This document shows positions 59,064-64,000 of a stretch of 64,000 nt of DNA, one piece after another. The first letter of the stretch is position 1. Every line of letters begins with the position of its first letter. The notes beneath the pieces are model-generated. The model did no database searches, was not told where the DNA came from, and saw nothing but the letters and a program-made list of their open reading frames with translations. The position numbers were made by a program, and so were the translations under genes. This stretch comes from Ochotona curzoniae. Lineage: Eukaryota; Chordata; Mammalia; Lagomorpha; Ochotonidae. Where the stretch lies: contig NW_024464918.1 of the NCBI RefSeq assembly GCF_017591425.1, positions 12,956,001 to 13,020,000 of the forward strand, given 5' to 3'.

Positions 59064-59420
59064 TTTTTGAAAAAGGGTTATATATTTATTTAGAAGACAA
59101 CATACACGCACACACACAGAGAGACAGAGACAGAGAGAGACAGAGACAGACAGAGACAGAAACAAACAGATCTTTCACCCACTGGTTCACTCCCTAAATG
59201 GCCACAATGTCTGAGGCTGAACCCAGCCAAGGACAGAAGTCTGGAACTCCATCCAGGTCTCCCACATGGATGGCAGGGGGCCCAAGTGCTTGGGCTATCT
59301 TCTGCCGCCTTCCCAGAAACATTATCGGGGAGCTCCATGAAAAAAGCAGAGTATCTGGGACTAGAACCGGCATTTCAATAAAGAATGCCAATATCATGAG
59401 CTAAAGCTTAACACTGGCTC
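59064..59420 (-). repeat. CSINE, reverse orientation
   Basis: GACAGAGA-rich tract, 'cactggttcactccctaaatgg', 'ctccatccaggtctcccacatgg', 'tgggactagaaccggc'. Confidence 0.88.
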
Positions 59421-59694
59421 CTCAGTCAAACTCTTGAGCTTCTCTCTGCTTTGGAATACATGAGGGACCCAAGGATCCTCTGAGAAGATGCTGTTTCAAT
59501 GGTCTTCTCCATGGCTATCTGATACTGCTCATGTGCCATCACTGGTATTCTCAATTCTGAACAGCATTGTCCTGTATGCTCAACCTTGTCTTTTTTTTTT
59601 CTTTTTCCAAGAATGAAGCTTGTCCAAAATGTTTATATATGTACCATTTGAAAGATCTCTGGAAACGCAATTAAGAAGCAAAATCTTAAAGTAG

Positions 59695-60010
59695 GCATTT
59701 AGCCTACCAGAGAAGATGTTGGCTAAGACTTCCACATTCTGCATCAGAGGCCCTGGTTTTGATATCTGCCTTTGCTTCCTGACCCCAGCTTCCTGCTAAC
59801 GCAGGCCCTGGGAGGCTGCAGGTGATTCAAGTGGTTGGATGCCTGCTACCTACCTGGGAGATGTGGATTGTATTCCCAGTTTCTGAGTCGACTGTTTTGG
59901 ATATTTGGGGAGTAAATCAGTGAATGGAAATGTCCATAACCTACCTTCACCTTAACCACTGCGCCACCGCGCCGGGCATAACCTACCTTCAAATCAATCA
60001 GTTAATCAAT
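59695..60010 (+). repeat. Old CSINE, host of a micro-insertion
   Basis: 'ggctaagacttccacattctgc', 'gaggctgcaggtgattcaag', 'atttggggagtaaatcagtgaatgg' and a tail resuming 'cttcaaatcaatcag'. It is interrupted at 59950-59976 by a fragment of a younger CSINE. Confidence 0.75.
59950..59976 (-). mobile_element. CSINE 5'-head-only micro-insertion with TSD
   Basis: The 27-28-nt insert is the reverse complement of the first bases of the young CSINE (GGTGGCGCAGTGGTTAAGG preceded by GCCCGGCGC). It is flanked by CATAACCTACCTTCA at 59935-59949 and 59977-59991. No CSINE body, B box, 3' end or A tail is present. Confidence 0.92.
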
Positions 60011-60051
60011 GTAATTGAAAAGAAAATTCCCAAGCTTCCCCAAAAGTATAT

Positions 60052-60135
60052 CCATTAATTATTTATTTGAAAGGGAGGGACAGAGAGAGGGAGGGAAAGA
60101 GAGAATCCTCCATCTGCTCAGTGTGAGTCATTTCT
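60052..60135 (-). repeat. Partial CSINE 3' end, reverse orientation
   Basis: 'ttaattatttatttgaaaggg', a GA-rich tract and 'ctccatctgctcagtgtgag'. Identity is lost after about 60135. Confidence 0.6.
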
Positions 60136-60646
60136 GGAAGGGCTGCACACCCTCTGCCCATCTCTTACAGGCTGCCTTTCTCCTCAACCCTAATTTGTGT
60201 TGTGCTACCTAGTGCAACAGAAGCAGTGAACTGTTAGGCATGGAATGTCTGTTTTGAGTTTGCACCAGTGAAATCCCACTGGGAAGAATCTAACCGCTGT
60301 AACAGAGTCAAGGTCCAAAGGGGATTGCATTGCACTTTGTTCTGTGGGACTGTGGGCCCACATTACACACAGATTGTTAGCTTTGACTTCCTCCTCTGGC
60401 AGTCACACTGGTTCATGTCCTGGATGATCAAGTTGTATATTTCATCAGCCTGAACAGGCACACAAAATGTGATGTGAGAAAATTTGTTCAGTTGCAGCAG
60501 AATATGATGGCTAGGGTGTCTGGCATTGAAACAATTGGCCTGTTTGTTGGAATAAAGCAGGTCAGTTCATTTAAAAAGGGCAAGACAAAGTGAATGGCTG
60601 GCTGGCCGGGGGAAGACAAAAGCCATGGGCGGAAGGAGGAAATCCT

Positions 60647-60660
60647 CCTTGTATACAAGG
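60647..60660. other. Perfect 14-bp palindrome CCTTGTATACAAGG
   Basis: Self-complementary. Immediately preceded by another inverted repeat, AGGAGGA-aa-TCCTCCT at 60634-60649, in non-repetitive sequence. Confidence 0.9.
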
Positions 60661-61091
60661 TGGCCCCACAGTGTGCAGTCTTGATCTCTCTGCCACTGTT
60701 TTGGTCTATTTTTGCTTTCCTTTTTAAAATTTTAATAAAACAGACATCTGCATTCACTGATCAGATCATAGTTGAATGACACAGATGCCTCTCCTTCTTT
60801 GGTTCTGGTAACCCTTCTTTTGTCACAGAGACAAAACTTATCTAGTGGCTGGTTGCTGGGGTTGGGGATAGGGAGACTGGTTAGGATGAAGGGGAGCTGC
60901 AGCTGAGGCTATGTTGGAGTCCAGCCCAGCCCAGCTGTCACTGTGCCTCCAGGCCTAGCAACTGTCTTATTCCCAGAAGGGCTAGAAAGAGGCTCATCCT
61001 AGGCACTATATGGTGTAGCAGGGAATGGAGGGGCTTGGGGGTCTCTTCTGTATGAGATCAGATTCTCTGGAGGGTCTAGACAGTCTCTTTG

Positions 61092-61472
61092 CCTCTTTTT
61101 TTTCTTGTTGTTATTGTTTATATTTGTTTGTTTTATGGGAAAGTTATATTTAACAGAGAGAAGGTGAGACAGAGAGAAACTTTCACTATCTGGTGGTTCA
61201 CTCCCCAAATGGCAGGCCGCAACAGCTGGAGCTGAGCCAATCTGAAGTTAGGAGCTAGGAGCTCCCTCTGGTTCTCCCATGTAGTTTCAGGATTCCAAGG
61301 CTTTTTTGGGGGGTGGGTGGGTGGGTTGGGCGCAAGCCTCTACAGCTTTCCCAGGCCACAAGCATGGAGCTGGATGGGAAATGGAGCAGCTGGGACAACA
61401 ACTGGCACTCATATGGAATGCTGGCTCTTGCGGATGGAGGATTAGTAAATTGAGCCATTGGGCTGCCCCCTG
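61092..61472 (-). repeat. CSINE, reverse orientation, with TSD
   Basis: GACAGTCTCTTTG at 61079-61091 and 61473-61485 is a perfect 13-bp duplication. T-rich complement of the A tail at the left, then 'ggtggttcactccccaaatgg' and 'gcatggagctggatgggaa'. Confidence 0.93.
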
Positions 61473-61474
61473 GA

Positions 61475-62180
61475 CAGTCTCTTTGTAGAGTTCAACTTGG
61501 CTTAATCCAAATCCCACAGCCTTCAGGGACTAGGACACTGAGTCAGGGCTTCTTTACCATTTGACTTCTTTGTGACCAGCTTGGTGCAAATCTTCTCTTG
61601 GCAGTGAGGAGGCACCTTGAGTTTGGTGACAGAGTGAGGGCTAGAGGTTGACCCTCTTCCATTGCTATTTCCCTTCTGCTCAGCAGACAGGAGACCCAAC
61701 TTCTCAGGGAGAGGAGATCTAAACTGAGCTCTTAAGAATAAAAATAGGATGTGGCCACAATCTTCCTTGAACATCCCTCAGAAGGGTTTGTTTGCTCTTG
61801 TTGGAGATGGATGGAATCAAAACACAGTCATTTTTCCCAGAGTTGGACCAGAATGTTGCTCTTTCTTAGAGCCCCAGATTACGTAGCTGGCTTAGGTTTT
61901 GGCAAAATGGGGGAAAAAGTATCTTTAAGCCCTAGGGTCACTCTCTGCTGCAGTGTTGATGATGCTATAAAAGGCATGTGCCTGTGCTCAGACCATCAGA
62001 ACACATCTCTCTGACTCCACTGGTCTGTGGGTGAAGGACAAGGAATCTCTCTTTTCCTCCATCTCCCTCTCCGTATCACTGAATTCCTCTATTTCTGCAT
62101 GTTTTATTTGCTTTTTTGGGAAACTTCTAGTTGAATCTATGAAAGCTACACATGGCTGTAGAGTGAGTCCACCTGTATAG
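61475..62180. other. Intergenic stretch with no gene recognised
   Basis: Only short frames (83-87 codons) without motifs; no young repeat. Confidence 0.5.
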
Positions 62181-62184
62181 CATG

Positions 62185-62375
62185 GATAAGAGCAAGAGTT
62201 ATGGAATCACAGTGATGTGCATGGAAATTTCAATTATACTTTCATCTTGCAATTTTGAGCTATTTAATTCTCTCTGTATTTCTTTCTACATGTGTGAAAA
62301 GGGAAAAACAATATTTTAGCATTCTTTAGTGGTTTAGATGAGAACACAGGAGCTAAGTACTAGATGCATGATCTG
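62185..62375 (+). repeat. MIR
   Basis: 'aagagcaagagttatggaatc', 'tttgagctatttaattctctctg' and 'acatgtgtgaaaagggaaaaac' follow MIR order in decayed form. Confidence 0.5.
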
Positions 62376-62379
62376 GCTA

Positions 62380-63150
62380 TAAGACATGCTCTTAAGATGC
62401 CAGTTCTGTGGTTGTTCATGATGATATGATGATAATAATTTACTGGTTTTCCCTGAGTTGGGAGGTGTAGTCATTGTGTAGATATATAACCCTTCTATTT
62501 TAAGATTTCATGGATTCTTTTTTTTTTTCTGGGACTCCCTACCTTACCCCCTTTTCTCTTTTGAATTGGCTTGGTTTATTTTTCTATGAACCAGCTTGGG
62601 TAAAACCACAGAATATTAGGATTGTTGGGGATATATTGTAGAACTCAGGCACAAAGCATGTATGTGCTTAGGTGAAATATCTGTGAATGTGAGATGGGCA
62701 TTTTTAGACCCTGTCTCAAAGGAGAAGAAAAAGACTTGCTGAAAGTAACATTGATTCAATTAAAGCCAGAATAGTTGCACTGGAGATAGTAATTTCCTAA
62801 TAATTAATCATTTAGGCTAATTATTATTTACATCTATTTTTTTTGAGACATAAAAGTCAGTCTCATGGCTGGGAGTTATTCACAATATATTTCTCTCTGG
62901 ATTTCTGCTCCTGTCTTCATACAGTGGCGAGTTTGGATCGTGTTTGCTAATGAAAACCTTTCATCAAGAGAAATCCTATACCCAGCTCCAGTATAAAAGA
63001 GCAGATCAAAATGAATCTTTTATAGATGAAGAGCCTTTAGTAGTCTGGAATCAGCTAGATCTCAGTGAGAAGAGGACTACATCAAAGATGCAGTCCAAAG
63101 CGGCTGCAGATGCAGATTCTTTTTTTCCCTGAGAGAAGCCCTACAATCAG
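62380..63150. other. Intergenic stretch with no gene recognised
   Basis: AT-rich, with T runs at about 62518-62528 and 62839-62846. No gene or young repeat seen. Confidence 0.5.
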
Positions 63151-63154
63151 CTTT

Positions 63155-63335
63155 TTGCCAGTGTTATCTCGTGTAATCCCAGTAACCTTTCATGAAAGTT
63201 GCTGGTGATATTATTCCCACTTCACAGTTGAGGAAACTGTGATTCGTAGAGGTCAAGTAGTCCAAGGTAACTCAGCAGGGCTTGCAACTGGGTCTGTCTG
63301 CCTTCCAAAACCACATTCTTAACCATTCAGCCAGC
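63155..63335 (-). repeat. MIR, antisense
   Basis: 'cccacttcacagttgaggaaactgtgattcgtagaggtcaag' and 'taactcagcagggcttgcaactggg' are diagnostic. Confidence 0.85.
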
Positions 63336-64000
63336 TCCAAGATGCTGAGAACAAGGAGAGAAAAACTCAGCAGGCGTGAGGAGAGCTGCTGTATGTTGTG
63401 GTCTCGCTTTCTACTTAAAAACCACAGTGACCGTAACTGTTTATAAGTGGTTGCCAGAGAGAAATTTTGTTAATGGCTCTGTGTAAACTTGCATGTTATG
63501 AACATAAATAATTCACACCATGAAGGAACCAGTTCCTTGGTGTGTTTTTTTCATCAACATGGAGGCCTTAGAAGAATGTTTCAAGTGTGCCTTTAGAAAC
63601 AGCCTGTTGGATGAGCTTCGTAGGTGACCCACTTGTCCTTGGGCTGGATGGAGTATGTGACTTTGTCTTTATCTATTGTCTTAGTTTACTCCCATTACTG
63701 GCCAAGTGAAGGAGCTCTTCCCTAGTCAATCATCCAATCAGTTTTAGCTGGAATTAAAAACTTCCAGAAGTCCAGGCACCAGGATGACTCAAGTCAAGAA
63801 CTAAAACAACAGCCATACCTAAATGTTAAATGATACAAACAGTCCAAGAAACATGTTGGTTCAGCACTGACCTTCTGACTCATCATCTTCCACATGACTG
63901 GACTCTTCCATCCCTCTCTCCTTCTTCTGCTTTTTTGTTTTCTGGCTAACAAAGATGATACAAGTTTCTTGTCTGATGTATCAATCACCTCTAAGGAGCT

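Overview
This window is mammalian nuclear DNA, most likely from a lagomorph and probably a pika (Ochotona). It has one clear protein-coding exon, a very low gene density, and dense tRNA-derived SINEs of the lagomorph C-repeat (CSINE) type. The youngest CSINE copies begin 'GCCCGGCGCGRTGGCGCAG' and end in AATAAAAATAAATAAATCTT-like tails. I recall that form from pika rather than rabbit. The species call is from memory and was not searched.

The gene is ADRA1B (alpha-1B adrenergic receptor), on the minus strand. Its first coding exon runs 9149 to 8201 and ends at a GTAAGC splice donor inside transmembrane helix 6. Bases 1-8200 are therefore the start of the large intron 1, and the last coding exon lies off the left edge. 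Upstream of the ATG (9150 to about 9800) is a CpG-rich leader and promoter region with GC boxes, a CRE-like site, two upstream ORFs and a 14-base G run.

From about 10 kb to 64 kb I see no convincing exon. This fits the long intergenic interval upstream of ADRA1B in mammals (towards IL12B in human, by recalled synteny). The stretch holds about 28 CSINE copies or fragments of mixed age, many decayed MIR and L2 copies, an ancient MaLR-type LTR, two ancient L1 fragments, a few DNA-transposon remnants and microsatellites.

The most unusual content is a non-coding retroposon family with two copies, at 37.6-38.7 kb and 51.7-53.5 kb. It is built from roughly 17 degenerate units of about 58 bp followed by a unique 3' part and an A tail. 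The second copy is flanked by a 16-bp target-site duplication. The two copies share a 656-bp core that is almost identical, while the flanking element sequence is clearly diverged, which suggests gene conversion. Other unusual SINE events are a 27-28-nt insertion of only the CSINE 5' head with target-site duplications, an internally deleted CSINE with a perfect 17-bp duplication, and a tandem CSINE doublet in ADRA1B intron 1. I found no CRISPR array, operon, viral gene or other multi-gene system. Repeat boundaries are read by eye and are approximate unless a target-site duplication fixes them.
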